Shown piece by piece: positions 56,005-64,000 of a DNA stretch of 64,000 nt. Numbering within the stretch: the first letter of the stretch is position 1; every line of letters starts with the position of its first letter. The translations under genes were made by a program, and so were the position numbers. A model generated the notes under the pieces. That model saw nothing but the letters and a program-made list of their open reading frames with translations, did no database searches and had not been told where the DNA came from. Source of the DNA: Caldicellulosiruptor bescii DSM 6725 (lineage in GTDB: Bacteria > Bacillota > Thermoanaerobacteria > Caldicellulosiruptorales > Caldicellulosiruptoraceae); assembly GCF_000022325.1 (NCBI RefSeq), contig NC_012034.1:186001-250000 (forward strand), written 5' to 3'.

Positions 56005-56910
56005 TTGAAGTGTGTGAGATGTAAAGGAAAGGGCATAATTTATCTCAAACGCCACAATGCAGCTTTTTGTCAGGATTGTTTTTTATATTACTACAAAAAT
56101 CAGGTAAAGAAAAATATAAAAAGGCACAAGATGTTTGACAAAAAAGATAAGATTTTGGTGGTAATCTCCGGTGGGAAAGACAGCATGGCTCTGTGGCACA
56201 TATTGGCAAGCGAAGGGTACAATGTCACAGGGATGTATATAAACCTTGGAATTGGCCATTATTCTGACAAATCACAGCAGGTTGTGGAAAGCTTTGCGCA
56301 AAAAAACGGTCTTGAGCTTATTGTAAAAGATATTAAAAAAGAGTATGGGCTTGACATATACAAACTTTCAAAGCTTCTAAAAAGAAGCACATGTTCCATT
56401 TGCGGTTCAATAAAAAGATACCTCTTTAACAAAGTAGCATATGATGGCGGGTTTTCAGCTGTTGCAACAGGACACAACCTTGACGATGAAGCAGCAACGC
56501 TTTTGGGAAATGTACTTTCGTGGGAAGAGGGATATCTCGCAAGACAATCGCCTGTGCTTGAATCCACCCATCCAAAGCTTGTAAAAAAAGTAAAGCCGCT
56601 TTATACTCTCACTGAGCGTGAGAATCTGTTTTATGTTTTAATCAACAAGATAGAATTTTTGCACGATGAATGTCCGCATGCCATTGGTGCACGGTCAATT
56701 CTGTACAAAGAGGTTTTGAACAGGCTTGAGGAAGAAAGTCCAGGGACAAAACAGCGTTTTATCACAAGCTTTTTGGAAAAGGGCAGAAGACATTTTCAGG
56801 ATGTTTATGAAAAGGTTGAACTGAAAGAGTGCATTAGCTGCGGTCAGGTTACAACAACAGAAATTTGCTCATTTTGCAGATTTGTTCAGATTTTAAAGCA
56901 GGATGCATAA
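56005..56910 (+). CDS. ttuA: tRNA-5-methyluridine-54 2-sulfurtransferase
   Basis: TtuA makes 2-thio-(5-methyl)uridine at tRNA position 54, which stabilises tRNA at high temperature. The 301-residue protein has N-terminal zinc cysteines (C3, C6, C22, C25), the PP-loop SGGKDS (55-60), the iron-sulfur cysteines C130 and C133 (STCSIC) and C223 (DECPHA), and a C-terminal zinc finger CISCG...CSFC. Spacing of the cluster cysteines matches Thermus TtuA. The TTG start follows GAAAAAGG. Together with ttuB it supports a thermophilic host. Confidence 0.95.
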   Translation: MKCVRCKGKGIIYLKRHNAAFCQDCFLYYYKNQVKKNIKRHKMFDKKDKILVVISGGKDSMALWHILASEGYNVTGMYINLGIGHYSDKSQQVVESFAQKNGLELIVKDIKKEYGLDIYKLSKLLKRSTCSICGSIKRYLFNKVAYDGGFSAVATGHNLDDEAATLLGNVLSWEEGYLARQSPVLESTHPKLVKKVKPLYTLTERENLFYVLINKIEFLHDECPHAIGARSILYKEVLNRLEEESPGTKQRFITSFLEKGRRHFQDVYEKVELKECISCGQVTTTEICSFCRFVQILKQDA

Positions 56911-56918
56911 AATAAAAC

Positions 56919-56982
56919 GGGTTGCCAAAACCGAGAAATTACAACGCGTATAAAAACCTCTTGGCAACCCTTTTAGTTTTTA
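56919..56982. terminator. Terminator between convergent ttuA and queE
   Basis: GGGTTGCCAA (56919-56928) pairs with TTGGCAACCC (56961-56970), then TTTTAGTTTTT. The loop is long (32 nt). Confidence 0.75.
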
Positions 56983-57657
56983 CACGCCTCTGGTATTCTC
57001 TGACCAAATTATTTTGTGAAGTTGAATCTGCACTCTTGTATCAAAAAGCTTGTTTTCAATAAGAAATTTTACAATTTCAGCTGGTTTTATCATTCCAAAA
57101 ACAGGGCTGAAAAAGATATTGCACCTTGGTTTGAATGTCTTTATAATTCTTTCCGCAGTTTTTAAATCTTCATATGTGCCAACAACAAACTTGAGCACAT
57201 CTTTTTGACCTAACAAAGAGATGTTGTCAACAATCATCCTGTCTTCCATACCGCTTGATGGGCACTTGTAGTCCATGGTGATTATGGCATCTCTCGGTAC
57301 ATGCTTTATGCTTACGGATCCATTTGTTTCGATGTTGACCTCAAATCCTTCGTAAATGAGTCTGTCAATCAATATATAGATGTGCGGTTGAATAAGAGGC
57401 TCTCCACCTGTGAGAGTAACTCTTTTGATCCCGGTAGATAGAATAAAGTCCAAAAGAGCGTCGATACCAATTTGCTCATATTGAGGATTCTCATTTGCAT
57501 ACTTTGTGTCGCACCAAGAGCAGCTGAGATTGCATCCTGCAAACCGCACAAATACTGCAGGATATCCACTTCTTATACCTTCTCCTTCAATGCTCACAAA
57601 CTTTTCGACTACATTGAATTTAATAGGATTTTCGCTTTTAATGTATAAATCTGACAA
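56980..57657 (-). CDS. queE: 7-carboxy-7-deazaguanine synthase
   Basis: QueE is a radical-SAM enzyme that turns 6-carboxytetrahydropterin into 7-carboxy-7-deazaguanine. The 225-residue protein has the SAM-cluster motif CNLSCSWC (C42, C46, C49), the substrate motif SIEGEGIRSGYPAVFVRFAG and TLTGGEP. The TTG start follows GGTGAAG. It is a single gene here, apart from queC. A 15-bp palindrome TACTAAAATTTAGTA (57678-57692) lies 20 bp upstream and could be an operator; no preQ1 aptamer is visible. Confidence 0.96.
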   Translation of the reverse strand: MSDLYIKSENPIKFNVVEKFVSIEGEGIRSGYPAVFVRFAGCNLSCSWCDTKYANENPQYEQIGIDALLDFILSTGIKRVTLTGGEPLIQPHIYILIDRLIYEGFEVNIETNGSVSIKHVPRDAIITMDYKCPSSGMEDRMIVDNISLLGQKDVLKFVVGTYEDLKTAERIIKTFKPRCNIFFSPVFGMIKPAEIVKFLIENKLFDTRVQIQLHKIIWSENTRGV

Positions 57658-57712
57658 TTGATATCTTCACCCTTTTTTACTAAAATTTAGTATAAAATTA
57701 TTGTATTAAAAC

Positions 57713-58123
57713 TTAGGATAATTCAAGAATTTCTACATCAAGTCTTGAAAAGTGCTTTTTATCAAAAGTAAATATCTTATTATTTCCTAATTTAACCATA
57801 TGATGAAAAAGGTATGCATCAATAAAATCAACGTTGTATTCTTTGTAACTTTTGAGTGCAAACAGAATAACGTCTCCTTCTTCTACTTCAACACCATCAG
57901 CACATATAAAAGCACTCAGGATATCAGCTATTTGGTTCTTTGGTATCTTATAAAACCATTCTAAAGTCCATACAACTTCTGCAATTGTAATAGGTGCAAC
58001 AAGTAATTTTAATTTCCCCTGTTCTGCTTCAAGCATAATTTTTTGAGCTTTTTTAAATAATTCATGGTGGTCTTGCAAAAGATATCTTAAAATGACATTT
58101 GCATCAATCCAAACTTTTTTCAT
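57713..58123 (-). CDS. PIN-domain toxin (VapC-like)
   Basis: The 136-residue protein is a PIN ribonuclease: Asp7 in WIDANVILRYLLQD, Glu in ITIAEVVW, and Asp in VDFIDAYLFHHM and FTFDKKHF form the acidic site. Such toxins cut RNA and are held by the upstream antitoxin. The ATG at 58123 follows AAAGGAG and overlaps the antitoxin stop by 4 bp (ATGA), the usual coupling. The tRNA target is unknown. Confidence 0.92.
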   Translation of the reverse strand: MKKVWIDANVILRYLLQDHHELFKKAQKIMLEAEQGKLKLLVAPITIAEVVWTLEWFYKIPKNQIADILSAFICADGVEVEEGDVILFALKSYKEYNVDFIDAYLFHHMVKLGNNKIFTFDKKHFSRLDVEILELS

Positions 58124-58389
58124 TCTAGCTTCTCCTTTACTCTTTTGCTTACCCAAATTTCTTTTGTAATATTTGCTTCATGTTCCAGATCTGTAAACTC
58201 AATTGATGATTTCAAAGTCCCTCCAAGCTCTGATAGTTTCTTTTTCTTTATTACTTCAATTATAACCTTGCCATCATCCTGCACGGTAAAAAGTACACTA
58301 TCACCTATCTCCCCACCAATAATTTTCCTTATCTCAGCTGGCAGTTGTAGCTGACCTTTTCCAGTAATCTTTGATCTTGCTTGTATCAT
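58120..58389 (-). CDS. AbrB/MazE-type antitoxin (VapB-like)
   Basis: The 89-residue protein begins with a SpoVT-AbrB DNA-binding domain (SKITGKGQLQLPAEIRKIIGGEIGDSVLF) and has a charged C-terminal tail that should mask the PIN toxin. The start is the ATG at 58389 after AGAGGTG. It is the first gene of the toxin-antitoxin pair and probably represses its own promoter. Confidence 0.88.
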   Translation of the reverse strand: MIQARSKITGKGQLQLPAEIRKIIGGEIGDSVLFTVQDDGKVIIEVIKKKKLSELGGTLKSSIEFTDLEHEANITKEIWVSKRVKEKLE

Positions 58390-58423
58390 GAAAACACCTC
58401 TAAGATAAATTGTTCTTACCTTT

Positions 58424-58452
58424 ATTATAATCAATGATATTTAAAATTTCAA
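58424..58452 (-). promoter_or_regulatory. Promoter of the toxin-antitoxin pair
   Basis: On the minus strand TTGAAA (58452-58447), 17-bp spacer, TATAAT (58429-58424). Confidence 0.7.
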
Positions 58453-58759
58453 TGACTAATTAGATGAATCAGTAAAATGTTATTATAAATACTTTTTTGA
58501 TTCTTTCAAGTATATTAAATCTAAAAACTCACAAACTACTCATTCTTGTTGCGATTAATGGCTCAAAAAAATCCATTCTTACTGTTTTAGAAGGTTCTCA
58601 AGATCTCCCAATACAACATAAAAAAGAAAAGACTAACAAACAGACTCAAGAATACACCTAAGCTCAACTGATATGACTTTTGATCAAAATGATAATTTAT
58701 GCAATTAAACTTCTAAAACTTTGCATGTTTATAAGCAATAAAAAGTCCTGTAAATATGC
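58453..58759. other. Intergenic stretch without recognisable gene
   Basis: About 300 bp of AT-rich sequence between the two divergent promoters. I see no frame with a ribosome site, no strong hairpin and no repeat. Confidence 0.6.
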
Positions 58760-58788
58760 TTGACTTAAAGACCTAATAGAATTATAAA
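58760..58788 (+). promoter_or_regulatory. Promoter of the dehydratase-like/activase unit
   Basis: TTGACT (58760-58765), 17-bp spacer, TATAAA (58783-58788), about 35 bp before the first start codon. Confidence 0.7.
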
Positions 58789-58821
58789 AAATATAAATCC
58801 TTTTGCATGTGGATGATTCAA

Positions 58822-60072
58822 ATGAATTATATGGAACTTTACAGCAAATTATTAAATAAGCTAATTCAAAACAACAAAAACGGATATTGGCTTTTGAAAA
58901 GTGGGATATTGATTGGGAAAAACTATGTTAAGTATTTTCCAGACAAAAGACTTCCAAGGTCGTTTCAGTATCTGCACAAAATAGTCTTTGATTGGACTTA
59001 CAAAGGAATTGCAAGTAAAAGTAGTGTATGGGTAAATCTATTTGCTCCAAGTGAAATTTTACTTGCTTTTGGCTTCAATCCCATCTTTGTTGAGGCAATT
59101 TCTGCGTTTTTATCAGGACTTGATGTGGAAGACGAGCTCATCTTGAAAGCAGAAAGCCAGGGAATAAGCGAAAGCTTTTGTACTTTTCACAAAGCTTTTT
59201 TAGGTGCTGCAATTTCAAATCTTTTAAAAAAGCCGAAATTCTTGGTTGCAACTTCAAATATCTGCGATGCCAACCTAAATACATTTAGATTTTTGTCTGA
59301 GACTTTAAAACTGCCATTTTTCTTTTTAGATGTTCCCTCTGAAGATTCCAAAGAGGCAATGCAGTATTTAAAAGCACAGCTGAGCAGTATTATAAACTCC
59401 ATAGAAAAGCTGACAGGTCGAAAACGTAATCTTGACTATTTAGCTAAGATTATAAAAAAAGAAAATGCGACAAGAAAACTTATAAAGGAAAGCTTACAGC
59501 TGAGATCAACAAAAAACATTAAAACCACACTTACATTTGAGATGTTTATGCTCTATCCTTCGCATGTGTTCTGTGGCACTGACCCGGCTTTGAGGTTTTA
59601 TCAGATGTTTGTTGATGACCTGAAAAACTCAGAAGAAAGAGGCGGTAAAAGTATTTTCTTTATACACACACTTCCTATATTTGAAGAAAATTTTAAAGAG
59701 TATTTCAATTTCAGTAGCAGAATAAATGTCCTTGGGATGGACCTAAATTTCGACTTTTTAGATGAAATAAACGAACAAGATCCAATAGAAGCAATTTGCG
59801 AAAAACTTCTGAAAAATCCATACAATGGTGATTTTAAAAGAAGATTTGAGCACATCAAAACATTAATAGAAATTTTAAAGCCAGATGGAGTTTTGCAGAT
59901 ATGCCAGATGGGATGCAAACAGTCCATAGGATGCTCAATGCTTTTAAAATCGAACATTGAAACTCTGGGTATTCCATTTACCACTATAGATGTAGATTGC
60001 GTTAACAAGAAGAACAATGGCAAAGAACAAATAAGAACTCGGCTTGAAGCATTTTTAGAAAGAGTCAAATGA
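58822..60072 (+). CDS. HgdB/BcrB-family iron-sulfur protein, probable double-cubane cluster protein
   Basis: I place the start at the ATG at 58822 (GGATG 8 nt upstream); an ATG at 58807 has no ribosome site. The 416-residue protein belongs to the 2-hydroxyacyl-CoA dehydratase D-component / benzoyl-CoA reductase family. Cysteines are at 120 (ESFC), 148 (SNICDAN), 251 (VFCGTDP), 326, 361 and 365 (QICQMGC), 371 (SIGC) and 393. It is a single subunit without a second D-component gene, unlike true dehydratases. That matches the double-cubane cluster proteins known from Carboxydothermus, which do low-potential reductions after ATP-driven electron transfer. The substrate is unknown. Confidence 0.75.
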   Translation: MNYMELYSKLLNKLIQNNKNGYWLLKSGILIGKNYVKYFPDKRLPRSFQYLHKIVFDWTYKGIASKSSVWVNLFAPSEILLAFGFNPIFVEAISAFLSGLDVEDELILKAESQGISESFCTFHKAFLGAAISNLLKKPKFLVATSNICDANLNTFRFLSETLKLPFFFLDVPSEDSKEAMQYLKAQLSSIINSIEKLTGRKRNLDYLAKIIKKENATRKLIKESLQLRSTKNIKTTLTFEMFMLYPSHVFCGTDPALRFYQMFVDDLKNSEERGGKSIFFIHTLPIFEENFKEYFNFSSRINVLGMDLNFDFLDEINEQDPIEAICEKLLKNPYNGDFKRRFEHIKTLIEILKPDGVLQICQMGCKQSIGCSMLLKSNIETLGIPFTTIDVDCVNKKNNGKEQIRTRLEAFLERVK

Positions 60073-60087
60073 GGAGAGTGGCGATGA

Positions 60088-61707
60088 ATGATAGCCTATG
60101 TTTGCAAATATACTCCCGTTGAGCTGATTAAAGCTTTTGGTGAAGAAGTTTATAAGTTAGAGCCAAAAGTAGCATCGGTTGAAAATGCAGAAAGGTTTTT
60201 GCACACAAATCTTTGCAGTTTTAGCAAGGCAGTTTTGGAGTACATATTGCAAAATGATATAAAAAGAGTTGTTCTGACAGCTTGCTGTGATAGTATGAAA
60301 AGAGTATATGACGTTTTAAAAGACAAAATGGAATTTATAGATATCATTGACGTTCCACGGATGGATTTGCCTCAATCAGTTGAATATTTCTCATTTGAGC
60401 TAAAAAGGTTTAAAGAGAAGCTTTCCTACTTCCTGAAAAAAGAATTTGACAGGGAGATATTCGAAAGTGAAGTAAGAAAGCTTACTAACAATTACAAAAA
60501 TGAAGAGTGTGAAATAGCAATTTTAGGAGCACATGCAAGAGAAGATGTTGTGAAGACAGCTACCGAACTGTCAAATGGAAGGGTGTTGAATCTTACTTGT
60601 TCAGGACCGCGAATTTGTTTGCAAGATAATAAGTTTGATGGTAGTATTGAGGACTATGCAAAAATTCTTTTAAGCCTTCTGCCATGTATGAGAATGAATA
60701 TGGAGAGGGATTTTTTAAATAAGAATCATTACAAAGGAATTATTTATAACACAATAAAATTTTGTGATTTTTACTCATTTGAATATGCAAAGATAAAAGA
60801 TAGGCAAAACGTTTTAAAAATTGAAATGGACTATAGCCAAGAACTTTCTCAGCAAATTGTAACACGTATTGAAGCATTTGTAGAAATAACAGAAAAGCCT
60901 CAAATAAAATCTATGGAAAAACAAGGCCGAAAAAAATATTTTGCTGGTATTGATAGTGGCTCTACCTCCACAAAAGTTGTGATTATTGATGACAGCAAAA
61001 ACATTTTGAGCTATTATATTACAAAAACAGGATTTGATGTTATAAAAAGTGCCAAGTCTGCCCTTGAAAAGGCTTGTGAACTTGCAGGTTTGAAAATAGA
61101 AGATATTGGTTTTATTGTCTCGACTGGTTATGGGAGAATTAGCATACCATTTGCCAACCTTCAAGTGACAGAGATTACCTGTCATGCGAAAGGGATACAT
61201 TTTCTTTTTCCATCTGCAAGGACCATAATAGACGTAGGCGGACAGGACAGTAAGGTTATAAAAATAGACCAAAACGGCAATGTGGTTGACTTTGTCATGA
61301 ATGACAAGTGCTCAGCTGGTACAGGAAGGTTTATAGAATATATGGCAAGGGTTTTAGAGGTTCGAGTTGAAGAGTTTTCAAAATGGCAAGAAGGTAAAGA
61401 GGATTTGACAATTTCAAGCATGTGCACAGTGTTTGCAGAGTCAGAGGTTATAAGCTTGGTAGCTCAAGGGAAAAGAAGAGAGGATATAATAAGAGCTATA
61501 AATAAGGCTGTGGCAACTAAAATAATTTCACTTGTAAATAGAGTAAAGGCTGAAGAAGACTTTGTTTTCACAGGTGGTGTTGCAAAAAACAAAGGCATTT
61601 TTTCAGAACTTGAAAAAAGATTGGGGCTAAAACTTTTTACTCCTTTTGAACCTCAAATAACAGGAGCGCTGGGTGCGGCTTTGATTGGGCTTGAAAAAAG
61701 AGGGTAG
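60088..61707 (+). CDS. Fusion of an HgdB-like domain and an ATP-dependent activase (HgdC/BcrAD type)
   Basis: The 539-residue protein has two parts. Residues 1-275 resemble a reduced HgdB/BcrC-like domain (NLCSFSKAVLEYIL, TACCDSMKRVYDVL, DVPRMDLPQSVEYF). Residues 288-539 are a BcrAD/BadF/BadG ASKHA ATPase: FAGIDSGSTSTKVV, IIDVGGQDSKVI, NDKCSAGTGRF and SSMCTVFAESEV. The two cysteines in the last motifs hold the bridging 4Fe-4S cluster between activase subunits. It should couple ATP hydrolysis to electron transfer into the preceding gene's protein. RBS GAGGAGAG precedes the ATG. Confidence 0.85.
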   Translation: MIAYVCKYTPVELIKAFGEEVYKLEPKVASVENAERFLHTNLCSFSKAVLEYILQNDIKRVVLTACCDSMKRVYDVLKDKMEFIDIIDVPRMDLPQSVEYFSFELKRFKEKLSYFLKKEFDREIFESEVRKLTNNYKNEECEIAILGAHAREDVVKTATELSNGRVLNLTCSGPRICLQDNKFDGSIEDYAKILLSLLPCMRMNMERDFLNKNHYKGIIYNTIKFCDFYSFEYAKIKDRQNVLKIEMDYSQELSQQIVTRIEAFVEITEKPQIKSMEKQGRKKYFAGIDSGSTSTKVVIIDDSKNILSYYITKTGFDVIKSAKSALEKACELAGLKIEDIGFIVSTGYGRISIPFANLQVTEITCHAKGIHFLFPSARTIIDVGGQDSKVIKIDQNGNVVDFVMNDKCSAGTGRFIEYMARVLEVRVEEFSKWQEGKEDLTISSMCTVFAESEVISLVAQGKRREDIIRAINKAVATKIISLVNRVKAEEDFVFTGGVAKNKGIFSELEKRLGLKLFTPFEPQITGALGAALIGLEKRG

Positions 61708-61719
61708 AAATTTTCCCGC

Positions 61720-61790
61720 TTGACATGCAACTTTTGCAAGAGTAAAATATAATTCGCATCCGAAATATTTGTATCAAAAATATTCGAATA
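61720..61790 (+). promoter_or_regulatory. marR promoter and operator-like repeats
   Basis: TTGACA (61720-61725), 17-bp spacer, TAAAAT (61743-61748). Downstream lie TTCGCATCCGAA (61753-61764) and the palindrome TATTCGAATA (61781-61790). MarR proteins usually bind such sites near their own start, so these are candidate operators. Confidence 0.55.
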
Positions 61791-61817
61791 GAAATAATTT
61801 ATTATATGGTGGTGTTA

Positions 61818-62267
61818 ATGGAATTAAGAGAAAAAAAGATTAAACTTTTGAAGCTGCTGAAAGAGGTATCAATAAAAGTTCGGGATGCACTTAAATACAG
61901 AGGTGATGATGTTGAGATACCTGCTTCTCATTGGATGATTATGAGTGTTCTTGACAAAAATGGTGAGATGAAAGTTGGAGATTTGAGTAATGTTTTAGGG
62001 CTTTCCAACTCAACAGTTTCGGGAATTTTAGATAAATTAGAAAAACTTGGATATATTGAAAGATCCAGAAGTACAGAAGATAGAAGAGTTGTGTGGGTTA
62101 GAACAACTCAAAAATTTAAAGATAGTTTAAAAAAGCATTTTAAAGAAGCTGAAAAACAGTTTGAAAATTTACTCAGCAAGGCAACAGAACAGGAAATAGA
62201 TAAAATTATCGAAGGTTTTGAAACTCTTAAAAATATTTTAGACCGAGAACAGCTTGAAAAATTTTAA
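61818..62267 (+). CDS. MarR-family transcriptional regulator
   Basis: The start is the ATG at 61818 after GGTGGTG; an ATG at 61806 would add four residues. The 149-residue protein has the MarR winged helix: SHWMIMSVLDKNGEMKVGDLSNVLGLSNSTVSGILDKLEKLGYIERSRSTEDRRVVWVRTT, including the wing DRR. MarR proteins are dimeric repressors released by small molecules. It lies 19 bp upstream of an ABC exporter gene and probably controls it. Confidence 0.93.
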   Translation: MELREKKIKLLKLLKEVSIKVRDALKYRGDDVEIPASHWMIMSVLDKNGEMKVGDLSNVLGLSNSTVSGILDKLEKLGYIERSRSTEDRRVVWVRTTQKFKDSLKKHFKEAEKQFENLLSKATEQEIDKIIEGFETLKNILDREQLEKF

Positions 62268-62286
62268 CAAAAAGGGTGATAGCAAG

Positions 62287-64000
62287 TTGAAAAGAGTACT
62301 AAAATACCTAAAACCTTATACTTTGCTTGTATTAGCAGCAATTTTGTTCGTATTTATTCAAGCCATGAGCGAACTTACATTACCAGATTATATGTCAAAG
62401 ATAGTTAATATCGGAATTCAGCAAAGTGGTATTGAAGATGCAACACCAGAGGCAATATCGAGTTCTACTATGGAAAAGGTTCTCTTGTTTATTCCACAGA
62501 GCAAAAAAGATGAGATTCTTTCTATGTACGAACTTGTGACAAAAACTTCTTCTGACTATGAAAGTTATAAAAAGAAATATCCAATATCATCCAAAGAAGA
62601 TATTTATGTACTAAAAACAAAAGATAAAGAAAAAATTGATAAAATCAATGTTGACATGGGCAAGGCAATTTTGGCTGTTGCAGGAATAGAGAAGATGAAA
62701 AAAGAGGCGAAAAATGGAGTTATTAACTTTAACGGCAGGCAAATACCTGCAAATATTGACCTTTTTGCCTTATTAAAACAACTTCCGCAGCAGCAGATAT
62801 ACCAAATTCAAGAGGAGATAAACAAAAAGTTTTCATCACTTGGCGACAATATGATAGTTCAGGCCGCAGCCTCTGCAATAAAAGATGAGTATAAAAAAAT
62901 TGGTATAGATATAGGCAAAAAGCAGACAATGTATATCATCAGGATGGGTCTTTTTATGCTTCTTTTGACATTGATTTCAGCAATCTCAACCATTTTAGTT
63001 GCATTTTTTGCAGCAAGGTCTGCAGCTGGTGTTGCAAGAGATTTGAGAAAAGATGTATTTTCCAAGGTTGAAAGCTTTTCTATTGAGGAGTTTGATAAGT
63101 TTTCGACAGCATCACTCATCACAAGAACGACAAACGACATCATGCAAATTCAGATGCTTTTTGTAATTGGAATAAGAATGATATTCTTTGCACCTGTGAT
63201 GGGAATTGGAGGCGTGTTCAAAGCACTTTCAAAGAGCCATTCAATGTCGTGGATCATTGCGCTTGCTGTGATTGTACTTCTGGGGCTTATCATGATTTTG
63301 TATGCCATTGCAATGCCAAAGTTTATGATTATGCAAAAGCTAATAGATAAGCTAAACCTTGTGGCAAGAGAAAATCTGTCTGGTATCATGGTTGTTCGTG
63401 CATTCAACGCACAGAAGTTTGAAGAAGAGAGGTTTGACGAGGCAAATAGGGATCTTACAAAAGTAGGTCTTTTTGTTAACAGGGCAATGGCAATGCTTTT
63501 CCCGTCCATGATGTTTATCATGAACGGTGTGACGCTTTTGATTGTATGGGTAGGTGCTCACTATATTCAAAATTCGAGCATGCAGGTTGGTGACATGCTT
63601 GCGTTTATGCAGTATTCTATCCAGATAATCTTTTCGTTCTTGATGCTTTCAATGCTCTTTATTCTTGTTCCAAGAGCTGCTGTTTCTGCAAGACGTATTG
63701 AAGAGATTCTTATAACAGAGCCTACAATTAAGAATCCTGAAAAACCTGAAAAATTCAAAGAAGATATGAAGGGTATGGTAGAGTTTAGAAATGTATCATT
63801 CAAATATCCAGGCGCAGAAGAGTATGTTCTGCAAAATATAAATTTTAAAATCTTGCCTGGTCAGACAGTTGGAATTATTGGTAGAACAGGAAGTGGCAAG
63901 AGCACACTTGTAAACCTTATCATGAGGTTTTATGATGCAACAGAAGGTCAGGTTTTGGTAAACGGCGTTGATGTTAAAAAGGTAAGGCTGGAAGATTTAA
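62287..64000 (+). CDS. ABC-type exporter, permease-ATPase fusion (3' partial)
   Basis: A TTG at 62287 starts a long frame that runs off the window. The first 330 or so residues are a six-helix transmembrane domain of the type 1 exporter fold, with an unusually long first extracellular loop (about residues 45-210) that holds charged helical sequence. The ATPase domain then begins with the Walker A motif GRTGSGKST near residue 533. It resembles YheI/YheH- or MdlA/B-like half-exporters that work as heterodimers. A second half-exporter gene probably lies beyond the window. Control by the preceding MarR gene is likely. Confidence 0.9.
   Translation, partial: MKRVLKYLKPYTLLVLAAILFVFIQAMSELTLPDYMSKIVNIGIQQSGIEDATPEAISSSTMEKVLLFIPQSKKDEILSMYELVTKTSSDYESYKKKYPISSKEDIYVLKTKDKEKIDKINVDMGKAILAVAGIEKMKKEAKNGVINFNGRQIPANIDLFALLKQLPQQQIYQIQEEINKKFSSLGDNMIVQAAASAIKDEYKKIGIDIGKKQTMYIIRMGLFMLLLTLISAISTILVAFFAARSAAGVARDLRKDVFSKVESFSIEEFDKFSTASLITRTTNDIMQIQMLFVIGIRMIFFAPVMGIGGVFKALSKSHSMSWIIALAVIVLLGLIMILYAIAMPKFMIMQKLIDKLNLVARENLSGIMVVRAFNAQKFEEERFDEANRDLTKVGLFVNRAMAMLFPSMMFIMNGVTLLIVWVGAHYIQNSSMQVGDMLAFMQYSIQIIFSFLMLSMLFILVPRAAVSARRIEEILITEPTIKNPEKPEKFKEDMKGMVEFRNVSFKYPGAEEYVLQNINFKILPGQTVGIIGRTGSGKSTLVNLIMRFYDATEGQVLVNGVDVKKVRLEDL

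Noticed and set aside
57658-57712. preQ1 riboswitch upstream of queE
   Set aside because: The 55-bp gap holds only an AT palindrome; no small C-rich pseudoknot aptamer is visible.
58822-60072. Calling the HgdB-like gene a 2-hydroxyglutaryl-CoA dehydratase
   Set aside because: There is no second D-component gene and no fermentation genes nearby; the single-subunit form fits double-cubane proteins better.
60814-61272. Long minus-strand frame inside the activase gene
   Set aside because: It overlaps conserved ATPase motifs on the plus strand, has no ribosome site and its product is rich in Phe/Tyr/Cys without any domain.
1-64000. tRNA, rRNA genes and CRISPR arrays
   Set aside because: No TTCGANNC-type arms with matching acceptor stems, no rRNA-like block and no regularly spaced repeats were noticed.

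Overview
The window looks like a chromosomal segment of an AT-rich, thermophilic, plant-biomass-degrading Firmicute, most probably a Caldicellulosiruptor. I base this on protein recognition and gene order, with no database search: a dense xylan-degradation locus (GH43, CBM22-GH10, GH39, cytosolic GH10, CE7 esterase), HydG with a TM1266-type regulator, a TtuB/TtuA tRNA-thiolation pair, and consistent TTGACA/TATAAT promoters. The species cannot be decided. I see no rRNA, tRNA or CRISPR array.

Layout. 1-3.1 kb: end of a fructose PTS permease, then HPr and enzyme I. 3.2-5.3 kb: a CE7 deacetylase behind a palindromic operator and a membrane protein. 5.4-13.9 kb: a six-gene surface-glycan operon ending in a 1407-residue GT-C-like membrane protein. 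13.9-21.3 kb, mostly minus strand: DUF2752/DUF4234 membrane proteins behind Spo0A-like boxes, a secreted protein, a SHOCT protein, a rubrerythrin-PerR operon with a PerR box and no usual start codon, a GH13 alpha-glucosidase, and a PlsY-like acyltransferase/GT2 pair. 21.4-25.8 kb: an RNA leader with an attenuator before the TM1266-like gene and hydG, then an orphan receiver, an N6-methyltransferase, RsmI and an AbrB regulator.

26.2-52.2 kb: the xylan region. A strong promoter with a LacI-type operator in its spacer precedes a solute-binding protein with duplicated N-terminal sugar-binding-like modules, two permeases, a beta-propeller/TPR/Yip1 membrane protein, a DUF5696 protein, two more permeases and a second solute-binding protein with a C-terminal CBM-like module. 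The hydrolases follow: a double-GH43 enzyme and CBM22-CBM22-GH10 act outside, while GH39, GH10 and an esterase have no signal peptide and should act on imported oligosaccharides. A second GH39 gene is split by an ISLre2-type element with a clean 9-bp target duplication. No transport ATPase gene is present, so a shared ATPase elsewhere is implied.

52.3-64 kb: an M23/LysM/G5 cell-wall protein behind a promoter-attenuator, queC-ridA-zinc-ribbon on the minus strand, ttuB-ttuA, queE, a VapBC-type pair, a two-gene unit resembling double-cubane-cluster proteins and their ATP-dependent reductase, and a MarR regulator with the start of an ABC exporter running off the window.

The least understood parts are the dual ABC/propeller/DUF5696 module, the hydG leader RNA, the HgdB-like/activase unit and the GT-C operon.
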